NCBI GenBank assembly: GCA_024707325.1 | Contig: JANPZY010000001.1 | Coordinates: 372,001-436,000 of the forward strand | Length of the DNA stretch: 64,000 nucleotides | Source: Opitutus sp. | GTDB lineage: Bacteria > Verrucomicrobiota > Verrucomicrobiia > Opitutales > Opitutaceae | Direction: 5' to 3' | Shown: positions 1-8,062 of the stretch, in pieces | Layout of the letters: the number at the start of each line of letters is the position of its first letter | Numbering within the stretch: the stretch's first letter is position 1 | Program-made: the position numbers and the translations under genes | The notes under the pieces: generated by a model | What the model was told of the DNA's origin: nothing | The model's database searches: none | The model's input: the letters and a program-made list of their open reading frames with translations, nothing else

Positions 1-369
1 TTCGTCTTCGCGGATGGCGACGACGCGCTCGGAAATTTCGAGACGCAGGCCCTCGATCTCGGCGCGCATGACGGCGAGTTCCTGCCGTTCGGCGGCGATG
101 CGAGCTTCGCGCTGATCGAGTTGTTCGGAGCGTTTTGCGAGTCGCGCGCGCTCTTCTTTGAGTTCGTTGGAGAGGTTCTCGATCTCGATGGTCCAGAAAT
201 CCCAGCCCCGCTCCTTCGTCGGCTTGGCCGCCTCGACTTGCGCGCGCGCCTCGAGGATCTGCGCGACGATGGGCGCAGCCGCGCGATGCAGGGAGAAAAG
301 CCCGACCGCGGCGGAGAGGAGCACCGCGAATGCGGCGGTGACGTAGGGAGAACGGAGCAGCGTCGTCAT
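1..369 (-). CDS. MotE-like flagellar coiled-coil protein (3' end outside window)
   Basis: Only the first 123 codons are in the window; the gene runs off the left edge. The start codon at 369-367 overlaps the fliJ stop (ATGA), so it is the next gene of the flagellar operon. The protein starts with a short hydrophobic segment (about residues 8-27, VTAAFAVLLSAAVGLFSLH), followed by a long charged heptad-like stretch rich in R, E, A and L (about residues 60-123, including LDQREARIAAERQEL). This is the layout of MotE-like proteins, often encoded after fliJ: an inner-membrane anchor and a periplasmic coiled coil that helps the MotA/B stators. The C-terminal domain that would decide the family is not visible, so the name rests on position and shape. 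Confidence 0.55.
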   Translation of the reverse strand, partial: MTTLLRSPYVTAAFAVLLSAAVGLFSLHRAAAPIVAQILEARAQVEAAKPTKERGWDFWTIEIENLSNELKEERARLAKRSEQLDQREARIAAERQELAVMRAEIEGLRLEISERVVAIREDE

Positions 370-822
370 GACGAGAGGAAGGACGGTTTAAGGCGGCGCC
401 GACCCGCGAGATCGTCGAAGGCGGCCTGCTCTTCGCGGTCGGTCTCCTGGCGGTGCTTGAGACGCGCCTTGTCTTCGAGACGACGCACGACTTCGACCTG
501 GCGGTGAGCTTCGAGATAAACGGCGCGGTGTTTCTCCATCTCTTCGCGGGCGGCGATCATCGCGCGCTCGGTCTCGACTTCGGCCGCGCACTCGCGGCGG
601 TAGTCGGAAAGGAGGAGTGCAGCTTCCGCGGCGGGATAGGTGCGGCTGCGACCGGAAAAGAGCGCGGCCTCGAGCGCGGCCATGCGCACGCGCGTGCGCG
701 AAAGGATTTCTTCAGCCTGAACGTAAGCCTGAACGGCGGTCGCGAACTGTTCGCGGGCGCGAGCTTCGCGGTGGGCGCGCAAAACGGCCACCGGACGGAG
801 GGGGGAAGCGGAAGCGTTTCAT
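366..822 (-). CDS. fliJ: flagellar export protein FliJ (apparent frameshift near N-terminus)
   Basis: Small coiled-coil stalk protein of the flagellar type III export ATPase, working with FliI and FliH at the export gate. The uninterrupted frame begins at a GTG at 791, but the likely start is the ATG at 822, which overlaps the fliI stop (ATGA at 822-819). Reading from 822 gives MKRFRF and then goes out of frame. Removing one base from the G6 run at 800-805 restores MKRFRFPLRPVAVLRAHREA, a typical FliJ start, and gives 151 residues, the normal family length. The rest is almost entirely helical and charged (AREEMEKHRAVYLEAHRQ). The gene is therefore probably intact, with an indel in the sequence. 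The stop overlaps the start of the next gene. Confidence 0.85.
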
Positions 823-2138
823 GCGAGGATTTGTTTGAGGGTCTGAAAGCTCTGGGCTCTCGGGGTGTGCTCCTGCACCGGCTGGCGCAGGAAATTGCGA
901 AGCGGCTCATGCAGCGCGATGGCGCGATCGAGCGCGGTGTTGCCGCCTTTCTGATAGGCGCCGATCGAAACGAGGTCCTCGTTTTTCCGATACAGCGCGA
1001 GCACCTCGCGCGCACGGCCGGCGAGCGCGACTTCCTCGGGCGTGCACACGTCGCGCGTGAGACGGCTGACACTCTCGAGCACGTCGATGGCGGGATAGTG
1101 ATTGAAGTGCGCGAGCTGACGCGAAAGCACGATGTGCCCGTCAAGAATACCGCGCACGGCGTCGGCGACGGGCTCGTTCATGTCGTCACCTTCGACCAGC
1201 ACAGTGTAGAGCGCGGTGATGGCGCCCTGCTCTCCCGCGCCGGCGCGCTCGAGCAGACGCGGCAGCATGGCGAACACGGACGGCGTGTAACCGCGCGTCG
1301 CGGGCGGTTCGCCGACGGCGAGACCGATTTCGCGCTGCGCCATCGCGAAGCGCGTCACCGAGTCCATCATGAAGAGGACGCTTTTGCCCTTGTCGCGCCA
1401 AGCTTCGGCGATCGCCGTGGCGGTAAACGCGGCGCGCAGGCGCAGCGGCGCGGGCGTGTCGGACGTGGCGACGACCACGATCGCGCGCTTCATGCCCTCG
1501 GGGCCAAGATCCTTTTCGATAAATTCGCGAACTTCGCGACCGCGCTCACCGACGAGCGCGATGACAATCACGTCGGCTTCGGAGCCGCGGGCGATCATGC
1601 CCATCAACGTGGACTTACCGACGCCGGAACCGGCGAAGAGACCGAGACGCTGACCGCGACCGAACGGAATAAACGCATCGATCGCGCGCACGCCGGTGGT
1701 GAACGCCTGCCTGATGCGCTCGCGATGCAGCGGGTGCGGCGGCTGCGCGTTGTGGGAAATGTTGCGATCCACCGGCATGAGGCCGAGTCCGTCGAACGGA
1801 CGGCCGAGCGCATCGACCACGCGACCGAACATCTCGGGACCGGGACGCGGCAGCGCGGGTTTTTCGCAAGCGGCGACTTCGCAGCCGACGTGCAGACCGG
1901 CGGCGTCGCCGAGCGGCATGAGCAGCACGCGATGCTCGCGGAAACCGACGACCTCGGCGCGCACCTCAAACGGAAAACGCGGCGAGCGGACGAGGCACAG
2001 TTCGCCGAGTCCGACATTGGGACCATCGGATTCGATGATGAGTCCCTGCACGCCCGTCACCGTGCCGATGCGCTGCACCGGCGGCAGGTGGCGAACCTGC
2101 GTGCGGAGCACTTCGACGAGTGGAGCGACGGCGGACAT
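819..2138 (-). CDS. fliI: flagellum-specific ATPase FliI
   Basis: Cytoplasmic ATPase of the flagellar type III export apparatus, related to the F1 beta subunit; it energises delivery of export substrates to the gate. The protein is 439 residues, normal for the family. The Walker A loop is at about residues 169-177 (AGSGVGKST), followed by ALVGERGREVREF and the Walker B-like VLFMMDSVTRFA, which are hallmark FliI/YscN segments. The C-terminal part follows the LAVGEPPATRGYTPSVFAML pattern. It lies 6 bases after a small cysteine-rich gene and overlaps fliJ by 4 bases, so translation is probably coupled. Confidence 0.97.
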   Translation of the reverse strand: MSAVAPLVEVLRTQVRHLPPVQRIGTVTGVQGLIIESDGPNVGLGELCLVRSPRFPFEVRAEVVGFREHRVLLMPLGDAAGLHVGCEVAACEKPALPRPGPEMFGRVVDALGRPFDGLGLMPVDRNISHNAQPPHPLHRERIRQAFTTGVRAIDAFIPFGRGQRLGLFAGSGVGKSTLMGMIARGSEADVIVIALVGERGREVREFIEKDLGPEGMKRAIVVVATSDTPAPLRLRAAFTATAIAEAWRDKGKSVLFMMDSVTRFAMAQREIGLAVGEPPATRGYTPSVFAMLPRLLERAGAGEQGAITALYTVLVEGDDMNEPVADAVRGILDGHIVLSRQLAHFNHYPAIDVLESVSRLTRDVCTPEEVALAGRAREVLALYRKNEDLVSIGAYQKGGNTALDRAIALHEPLRNFLRQPVQEHTPRAQSFQTLKQILA

Positions 2139-2144
2139 GACGGA

Positions 2145-2312
2145 TCAGTTGCGGGGCTTGCGGCGCGTGGAGGACTGGCGGCGCATCCGAAGAGTGGATA
2201 CCGTCGGCGGCGGCGCGGTATCGACGGTGTAGAACGAACCGACCGGCAACCGGCAGAAACCTTTGCAGCCGCATCGCTGGCACGCCTTGGGATCTGGACA
2301 GAGGGAGATCAT
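2145..2312 (-). CDS. 55-residue cysteine-rich protein between fliH and fliI
   Basis: Small open frame filling the gap between fliH (stop 7 bases upstream) and fliI (start 6 bases downstream). Translation gives MISLCPDPKACQRCGCKGFC, then a proline-containing middle (DTAPPPTVST) and a basic tail (RMRRQSSTRRKPRN). Five cysteines at 5, 11, 14, 16 and 20 form a compact C-x5-C-x2-C-x-C-x3-C cluster that could bind zinc or an iron-sulfur cluster. It has no signal peptide. The tight operon packing on both sides argues it is translated. I do not recognise a family; a role in export-ATPase regulation is only a guess from position. Confidence 0.55.
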   Translation of the reverse strand: MISLCPDPKACQRCGCKGFCRLPVGSFYTVDTAPPPTVSTLRMRRQSSTRRKPRN

Positions 2313-2319
2313 GACGGGG

Positions 2320-2901
2320 TCAGCGGTTGGAGAGGGATTGGGCGAGCACCTTCAGCTTTGTCTGCTGGCGGGCATCGGTGAGACCGAAGCGGCTGTGCAC
2401 CTGGCAATCGCCCGGACCGAGCGTCGGATCGATGCGCACGCGCAGCCCCGGATAGCGCATCATCCACTCGGGGTTGAGCGTCGTGAGGAAATCCGCGTCG
2501 CGCGGACCGACGACGAGCTCGAGATTTTCGCGCTCGGGAAACAGCTCGGCGAGCGCCTCCTCGCAGAGACGGGAAACGAGTTCGGGCGGCGGCTCGTAGC
2601 CCGCGAGCAGACGGCGCGCGATATCGACGGCGAGTTCGGGCAGCGCCTCGCGCAGTTGCGCGACGAGCAGCGATTCGACGCCGGAAAGTTTTTTCAGGAG
2701 GCCATCGTTGAGCTGTTCGATGTCGGCGCGGAACTCGACCATCTGCTGGTCGGCCGACGCGCGCGCATCGTCCACTCCACGGCGATAGGCCTCCTCGACG
2801 CGCTTCGCGACCTCCGCCTCGGTGTAGACGCGGCCCCCCACACCGGGCGCGGTGACACCGATGAGAGGACGGTCAAAGGCGATGAGTTTCGCGAAGGCCA
2901 T
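2320..2901 (-). CDS. fliH: flagellar assembly protein FliH
   Basis: Stator-like regulator that binds FliI and FliJ at the export apparatus. The protein has 193 residues, with an Ala/Glu-rich helical middle (EAEVAKRVEEAYRRGVDD) and a C-terminal domain of the FliH/YscL type (PELAVDIARRLLAGYEPPPE; GDCQVHSRFGLTDARQQTKL). The last segment, with the acidic and glycine positions before 'TDARQQTKL', matches the 'GG.xIETdxGxiDAsletql' end of the family. It lies 6 bases after orf67 and just before the cysteine-rich small gene. The N-terminal segment is short and poorly conserved, as is usual. Confidence 0.9.
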   Translation of the reverse strand: MAFAKLIAFDRPLIGVTAPGVGGRVYTEAEVAKRVEEAYRRGVDDARASADQQMVEFRADIEQLNDGLLKKLSGVESLLVAQLREALPELAVDIARRLLAGYEPPPELVSRLCEEALAELFPERENLELVVGPRDADFLTTLNPEWMMRYPGLRVRIDPTLGPGDCQVHSRFGLTDARQQTKLKVLAQSLSNR

Positions 2902-2907
2902 GAAGGA

Positions 2908-3111
2908 TCAGGAGCGAAGCGCGGGTTCAGGACGCGCCACGGTGCGGCGCATGCCTCCGGTGGAAACGGGATGAACGACGCCGAAGATGTCCGCGCACAG
3001 ACGCTCGAGCGTATCCTCGAGCGAGACACGGGTGGCCTTGAGCGAGCGCGGGCCGACGCGGCGGCGCGGGCTCGGACGACGGGGCTTCGAGAGATAGAGG
3101 ATTGTATCCAT
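2908..3111 (-). CDS. 67-residue basic protein between fliG and fliH
   Basis: Short gene lying 2 bases after the fliG stop and 6 bases before the fliH start, so it sits inside the operon with no spare DNA. The product begins MDTILYLSKPRRPSPRRR, is strongly basic in its first third, then has an ordinary helical-looking segment (LEDTLERLCADIFGVVHP) and a basic end. No signal peptide, membrane segment or known motif is visible. I do not recognise a family. It may be a flagellar accessory or assembly factor specific to this lineage; that is inference from position only. Confidence 0.6.
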   Translation of the reverse strand: MDTILYLSKPRRPSPRRRVGPRSLKATRVSLEDTLERLCADIFGVVHPVSTGGMRRTVARPEPALRS

Positions 3112-3113
3112 TT

Positions 3114-4133
3114 TCAGGCGACAAGGTTTTGGGCGGCGTCGGCTTCCAGCGTGATCTGCCCCTCCTCTTCGAGGCGACGGACCGTCTGGATGATGTTGTC
3201 CTGCGCGGACTCGACGTCCTTGAGGCGAACCGGACCGAGCAGATCGATTTCTTCGCGGAGGCTTTCGGCCGCGCGTTTGGAGATGGCGCCGTAGATTTTT
3301 TCGCGCAGCGATTCGCTGGCGGACTTCATCGCGATCGCGAGGTTCGACGAATCCACTTCGCGCAACACGCGCTGCAGATCCGGCGGCTGCAGACGGCCGA
3401 GGTCCTCGAACGAGAAGAGTTTCTTGCGGATCGCGGCGCTGAGCTGGGCGTTTCGCTCCTCGAGGCGGGCGAGCAGGTTCTTGCTCATGTCCTTCTCGAG
3501 CTGGTTCAGCAGGTCGGCGACCGCGCGCACGCCACCGCTGCGGTGGAAGGACGGGCGGGCCTTGGTGTCGAAGTGGCGGCCGAGACTGCGGGCGATCTTG
3601 CCCACGAGTTCGAGCGAGGTGGATTCGATCGTGCCGAGACGCTCGATCACTTCCTCGCGCAGTTCGGGGCCGAGCAGACCGAACACCTCGGCGGCCTTGG
3701 CGCCGTCGAGATACGAGAGGACAAACGAGATCGTCTGCGGCTGCTCGTGCTTGATGAGATTGAAGATCTGGCGGCCCTCCATCTCGGAGATTTCCTGAAT
3801 CACTTCGACCGAAGTGCCGACCGGGCCGACGCGGCTGATGATCGCGGAGGCTTTGTAATCGCCCTTGGCGATTTCGAGCGTGCGCTGCGCGTAGCCGAGA
3901 CCGCCGAGGGCGGACGTGGCGCTCTGCGCAACAACCGAGGCGAACTCCTCGATCGCGGCCTTCTGCACCGCTTCGGGAATGATCGTGAGCGCGGACATCT
4001 CGCGGCAGAGGATTTCCACCTCGGCGTCCTCGAACTGCTTCAGCACGCTGGCCGCGGCCTCGGGACCGATGGTCACAAGGAACACCGCGAGCTTTTGCAG
4101 CCGGCTCATCTTGGAGAAGTCGATTTCAGCCAT
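3114..4133 (-). CDS. fliG: flagellar motor switch protein FliG
   Basis: C-ring protein that couples the MotA/B stators to the rotor and, with FliM/FliN, sets rotation direction. The 339-residue length is normal. Recognisable segments are the N-terminal LQKLAVFLVTIGPEAAASVL, the middle EHPQT-like motif (HEQPQTISFVLSYLDGAKAA) and the C-terminal torque helix with charged residues (SAIRKKLFSFEDLGRLQPPD and SESLREKIYGAISKRAAESL). It lies 30 bases after fliF on the same strand, the classic fliF-fliG order. The start at 4133 is the only ATG that keeps the usual N-terminal length. Confidence 0.97.
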   Translation of the reverse strand: MAEIDFSKMSRLQKLAVFLVTIGPEAAASVLKQFEDAEVEILCREMSALTIIPEAVQKAAIEEFASVVAQSATSALGGLGYAQRTLEIAKGDYKASAIISRVGPVGTSVEVIQEISEMEGRQIFNLIKHEQPQTISFVLSYLDGAKAAEVFGLLGPELREEVIERLGTIESTSLELVGKIARSLGRHFDTKARPSFHRSGGVRAVADLLNQLEKDMSKNLLARLEERNAQLSAAIRKKLFSFEDLGRLQPPDLQRVLREVDSSNLAIAMKSASESLREKIYGAISKRAAESLREEIDLLGPVRLKDVESAQDNIIQTVRRLEEEGQITLEADAAQNLVA

Positions 4134-4163
4134 GGCGGGGAACGAGGCGGGCGGTGGGCGGGC

Positions 4164-5775
4164 TCAGTTCTTCGTGTTGCCGGCGGCGACCCAGTCGCGC
4201 AGGGCCACGCCGACGTTGGCCGGCTTTTGGCGGATGAGTTCGTTGAGCAGATCGGGCGTGATGCCGTTGCCCGTCGGGAGCGCACGCTGCGCGGCTTCGG
4301 GGCTGAGCGAGAGCACCTCGACCGGCACCGGCTCGGGCCGCTGCTTCGAAAGCATGCGCCAGAAAATCATCAGAATGATCACGGCGCCGGCGACGGCGGC
4401 CCAGCGGCTGCCGGCTTCGATCCAACCCTGCCAGCGGTTTTCCTTTTGAATCGCGGTGATCTGTTCGGGGATGCGCTCGATCGTCTGGAACGGCATCTCC
4501 TGCACGGACACGAGGCTCTCGAGCGACTGGCCGGCGACGGGCTTGAGGCCGAGCGCGTTGATCACGAGCTGGCGGATCGCCTCGAGCTCCTGCGGCGTGC
4601 GGCGCGGCGCTTCGACTTGGGCGGGCTCGGGAGCACCAGTCGCACCGACGGCCGGCGCGGGAGCCGGACGCGGCGCGATGAACACGGCGGCCGTGAGATT
4701 CTTGATCGAACCGGGATTGCGCGTGGTGTTCGTCGTGATGCGGTTGATCTCGTAAGTGGTGGTGCGGTTCTTGCGCGTCTGCTCGGAATTGGAAACGGGG
4801 CGCGAGGTCTCGGCGCCGGCACCTTTTTCCGGCACGTTGGCGCTCACGCCGACGAGACCGCCGGACGTGCGCGTCTCGGCCGTGGACGAGCTGTCTTCGG
4901 TGGTGGTCTGCGAACGCACGACCTGGCTTTCGGGGTCAAAGGCTTCCGAGACCTGTGTAATCGCCTCGGTCTCGATCTCGGCGGAGACGCGCACGACGGC
5001 GTTGCCCGGTCCGATCACGGCGGAGAGCATCGTCTCCACTTTCTTCGCGAAATAATCTTCGACCTGCTGGCGGTAGCGGATCTGCGAAGAAGCAGTGCCG
5101 AGCGTGGGATCCTGTTTCAACTCCTCGGAAAGCGTGCGGCCGCGATTGTCGACGACGGCAACCTGATCGGGCGCGAGACCCTGAACGGCGTTGGCGACGA
5201 GGTGGCGGATGGCGTTGACCTGATCGACGTCGAGGCGACCGCCGCCGACATCGACGAACACCGAAGCGGTGGCCTTCACGCCCTGCTCGGTGAGCAACAA
5301 ACGGTTCTCCGGTTGCACGATCATCACGCGCGCGGCGCGCACGCCGTGGAGCTGCATGATCGTGCGGGCGAGTTCGCCCTGCACGGCGCGAAGGTAGTTC
5401 GTGCGCTGCACGAAGTCGGAGAGGCCGAACTGGCCCTTGTCGAAAATCTCGAAGCCCACGCCGTCGCCGCTCGGGGAGGCCTTTCGCCGCGAGATCCATG
5501 CGGAGCTTGTAAACGCGGTCCGCCGGCACGGACACCGCGGTGCCGCCGGCGGAAACTTCGACGGGAATGTTCTGCGACTGGAGCTGCCCGATGATCGCGG
5601 CGGCGTCCTTCTCACTCAGGCGCGCGTAGAGGAGCTGCATGTCGGGCCGGCGCGACCACATGACGAGCGCGATCATGCCGCCCACGACCGCAATCGCGGC
5701 CACGATCAGCGATACGCGCTGGTTGAGGCCGAGCTGCTTCCAGAGTTCGAGCAGGGATTGAGTGAAGTTCTTCAT
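4164..5775 (-). CDS. fliF: flagellar MS-ring protein FliF (apparent frameshift)
   Basis: Inner-membrane ring on which the rotor and export gate are built. The N-terminal part (5775 to about 5480) reads MKNFTQSLLELWKQLGLNQR, a first membrane helix (VSLIVAAIAVVGGMIALVMW) and the ring-building motif up to MDLAAKGLP. The frame then breaks, and the rest (SGDGVGFEIFDKGQFGLSDF onward) continues one frame over to 4164. Removing one base from the G4 run at 5473-5476 restores KGLPSGDGVGFEIFD and gives about 536 residues, normal for FliF. A second membrane helix (WAAVAGAVIILMIFW) is near the C-terminus. This is most likely a sequence indel and not a real break, since the downstream frame is perfectly conserved. 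Confidence 0.92.
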
Positions 5776-5827
5776 CGGACGATTCGCCGGGCAAAAATTT
5801 CAGGGAAAAGAAAAACAGCGCGCGGTC

Positions 5828-6160
5828 TTACACCTGCATGCGCATCAGCTCCTGGTAGGATTCCACGAGCTTGTTGCGGACCTCGACCATGAGGCCGAAC
5901 GCGATCGACGACTCCTGCATCGCGATCATCGCGCCGTGCAGGTTCTCGCTTTCGCCAAGCAGCACCTTCTGCGTGGCGACCTTCGAAGCCTCCATCTTGT
6001 CGAGCGTCGTGGAGACAAGGCCCTCGAGCATGTTGCCAAAACCGTCGGCGGGCGCCGCCGTCAGCGGACCGGTCGGCGTGAGCGCCGGCTTCGGCAACGG
6101 AGCATCGATCCGAGTGAGGGCGGACGCAGCGAGCGGATTGACGGAGCCGATGGGAGACAT
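5828..6160 (-). CDS. fliE: flagellar hook-basal body complex protein FliE
   Basis: Adaptor between the MS ring and the proximal rod, exported early. It is 110 residues, the usual size. The C-terminal half carries the family pattern (VATQKVLLGESENLHGAMIA then MVEVRNKLVESYQELMRMQV). The N-terminus is Pro/Ala-rich and variable. It follows flgC by 44 bases and precedes fliF by 52 bases, the standard flgB-flgC-fliE-fliF order. Confidence 0.95.
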   Translation of the reverse strand: MSPIGSVNPLAASALTRIDAPLPKPALTPTGPLTAAPADGFGNMLEGLVSTTLDKMEASKVATQKVLLGESENLHGAMIAMQESSIAFGLMVEVRNKLVESYQELMRMQV

Positions 6161-6204
6161 GACGAAGGGGAAAAGGCCGGAGAGTTAGGAGCGGGAAGCG
6201 CGGA

Positions 6205-6624
6205 TCACTTGCCGATCTGGAGAGTCTTGAGCGCCATCTGGCGCGCGTTCTTGGCGACCGCGAGGTTGGCCTCGTAGGCGCGCGAAGCGGTGATGAGGTC
6301 GACCATCTCGTAGGAGAGATTGATGTTGGGCATCGTCACGGTGCCGTCGGGGGCGGCGTCGGGATGCTGGGGGTTATAAACCTGCTGGCCGGGCGTGCGG
6401 TCGGTGGTGACGCCGGAGATTTTGACGCCTTGGAGAGAGAGGCCGCTGTTGCCCGCGCGACGGATCAACTCGGTTTCGAACGACACAACCTGGCGCTGGT
6501 AAGGTGTGCCGTTGGCCGTGCGCGTCGTCTGCGCGTTGGCGATGTTTTGCGCGATGATGTCGAGGCGCGTCTTCTGCGCGTTGAGCGCGCCGCTGGTGAC
6601 GTCGATGCCGGAAATGAGATTCAT
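6205..6624 (-). CDS. flgC: flagellar basal-body rod protein FlgC
   Basis: Proximal rod subunit. At 139 residues it has the normal length. The N-terminal rod signature is present (GALNAQKTRLDIIAQNIANA, then TRTANGTPYQRQVVSFE), and the C-terminal segment ends with the rod/hook pattern (MVDLITASRAYEANLAVAKN). It begins 13 bases after flgB. No frameshift or unusual feature is seen. Confidence 0.96.
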   Translation of the reverse strand: MNLISGIDVTSGALNAQKTRLDIIAQNIANAQTTRTANGTPYQRQVVSFETELIRRAGNSGLSLQGVKISGVTTDRTPGQQVYNPQHPDAAPDGTVTMPNINLSYEMVDLITASRAYEANLAVAKNARQMALKTLQIGK

Positions 6625-6637
6625 GGCGCGAGGTGGC

Positions 6638-7027
6638 TTACATCATGGCCCGGCCGGTGATGGCCAAGCGGAGCTGTTTGATGTTGCTCGAGATCATCTC
6701 GGTGAGGAACTCGTGCTGGACCGCGTTGGTGTTCATCGCGATGAGTTCGCGCTCGAGTTCGACGGTGTTGCCGTCGGGCCGCATCGAACGGGCGGTCATG
6801 TCCTCCGCGAGCTGCGGACGAACCTGGTCGGCGGTCGCCGCGAGGTCGCCGGCCGCGAGGCGCGACTTCAACTGCGCGGCAAAATCGGGCGCGACATCGA
6901 GACGGCGGTAGCCCGGCGTCTCGGCGTTGGCGATGTTGGACGCGATGGCTTCCTGGCGGAGCACAGTCGCATCGAGGAGTTTGCGTGCGAGCTGGTAGTT
7001 TTCGGCGTGGAAGATCGGGTCGATCAT
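6638..7027 (-). CDS. flgB: flagellar basal-body rod protein FlgB
   Basis: Proximal rod subunit and first gene of the basal-body operon. It has 129 residues, with the family motif RQEAIASNIANAETPGYRRL in the N-terminal half and VELERELIAMNTNAVQHEF in the C-terminal half. The start at 7027 is only about 16 bases from the -12 element of a sigma54-type promoter, which would leave a leader of a few bases. Either translation starts almost at the mRNA end or a second promoter further upstream is also used. Confidence 0.96.
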   Translation of the reverse strand: MIDPIFHAENYQLARKLLDATVLRQEAIASNIANAETPGYRRLDVAPDFAAQLKSRLAAGDLAATADQVRPQLAEDMTARSMRPDGNTVELERELIAMNTNAVQHEFLTEMISSNIKQLRLAITGRAMM

Positions 7028-7042
7028 GAGCGCGCATGCTTA

Positions 7043-7058
7043 AGCAAGCGAGGTGCCA
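7043..7058 (-). promoter_or_regulatory. sigma54-type (-24/-12) promoter of the flgB operon
   Basis: On the minus strand the site reads TGGCACC, 4 bases, TTGCT. It matches the sigma54 consensus TGGCACG-N4-TTGCA/T at all but one position, with the required ten bases between the GG and GC doublets. It ends 15 bases before the flgB start. A sigma54 activator of the FlrC/NtrC type is encoded at 20851-22356. The very short leader is the main reason for doubt. A separate 11-base dyad (ATTGT A ACAAT) lies upstream at 7085-7095 and could be an operator. Confidence 0.6.
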
Positions 7059-7240
7059 TCGGGGCGATCAGATACGCAACATACATTGTAACAATCATTT
7101 ATAAGCTCAGTTTTCTTCTTTGCCGTTCATTCGCGGAAGCAAAACAGATCGGCGTGGGAAATTTTTGCCGCGAGCCCGATGAAAACGAGCGGAGCGCTTC
7201 ATTCTTGCAGGAGCGCGACGATATAGAGGGGCCACACCTC

Positions 7241-8062
7241 ATGAGGGATAGTGATTTCGAGTTCATCCGCGGCCTCGTTTACGAGCGGAGCCGCATCAGC
7301 CTGAGCGCGGAAAAACGCGAGCTCGTCGCCGCGCGTCTGGGCAAGCGGCTGCGCGCCACCAAGCTCGACTCGATCTCCGACTACTGCGCGCTGCTCAAAG
7401 CACCTGGTGCGGAGGAGGAGTTGGCCAACCTCATCGACGTCATCTCGACGAACCACACGTTTTTCTTTCGCGAGATCGCGCACTTCGACTTCCTGCGGCA
7501 GACGATCGTGCCCGAGATGCGCGCCCGCGCCGCCAAGGAGCGCTGGTCGCGCTTCAACGTCTGGAGCGCGGCGTCGTCCTCCGGCGAGGAGCCCTACTCC
7601 ATCGCGATCACGCTCGCCGACTGCATGCCGGATTTTCCCTGGCAGATCGAGGCGACGGACATCTCGCGCCGCGTCCTCGCGAAAGCGCGCGACGGCATCT
7701 ACAAAGAGGAAACGCTCGGCAAGATGCCGCGCGAGACGGTGCTGCGCCATTTCCAGAAGGGCTTCGGTCCGCACGAGGGCAATTTCCGCGTCAAAGCCGA
7801 CCTGCGTAATCGCGTGAACTTCCGCCACCTCAACCTGCTCGAGGGCGAGCCGCCGTTTCGGGAGCCGTTCCAGGTGATCTTCTGCCGCAATGTGATGATC
7901 TATTTCGATCGGCCGACGCAGGAGGAACTGGTGAACAAGCTCACCCGCCATCTCGTGCCGGGCGGCTATCTGCTCGTCGGCCACGCCGAGAGCCTCACCG
8001 CGATCAAACACTCGCTGCAAAGCGTCCGGCCCGCCACTTACCGCAAGCCTCTTTCCTCGTGA
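7241..8062 (+). CDS. cheR: chemotaxis protein methyltransferase CheR
   Basis: Transfers methyl groups from S-adenosylmethionine to glutamates of chemoreceptors during adaptation. The protein is 273 residues. The N-terminal helical domain (DFEFIRGLVYERSRISLSAE) is followed by the SAM-binding fold: NVWSAASSSGEEPYSIAI, then the acidic ATDISRRVLAKA and the FCRNVMIYFD strand, all classic CheR blocks. The ATG at 7241 fits the family start; a longer in-frame extension upstream does not resemble CheR. Its stop codon overlaps the GTG start of cheB, so the two are translationally coupled. Confidence 0.96.
   Translation: MRDSDFEFIRGLVYERSRISLSAEKRELVAARLGKRLRATKLDSISDYCALLKAPGAEEELANLIDVISTNHTFFFREIAHFDFLRQTIVPEMRARAAKERWSRFNVWSAASSSGEEPYSIAITLADCMPDFPWQIEATDISRRVLAKARDGIYKEETLGKMPRETVLRHFQKGFGPHEGNFRVKADLRNRVNFRHLNLLEGEPPFREPFQVIFCRNVMIYFDRPTQEELVNKLTRHLVPGGYLLVGHAESLTAIKHSLQSVRPATYRKPLSS

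Noticed and set aside
453-2381. Long plus-strand open frame (642 codons) across fliJ, fliI and the small Cys-rich gene
   Set aside because: It is antisense to well-recognised genes; high GC content leaves long empty frames opposite real ones, and its product (Arg/His/Gly/Glu-rich) has no motif.
3102-5594. 830-codon plus-strand frame opposite fliG and fliF
   Set aside because: Shadow of fliG/fliF: low-complexity Arg/Gly/Glu/Leu composition and no domain.
7080-7180. sigma28-like promoter for cheR
   Set aside because: Only partial matches (GCCGTTCA, CCCGATGA) with poor spacing; not better than chance here.
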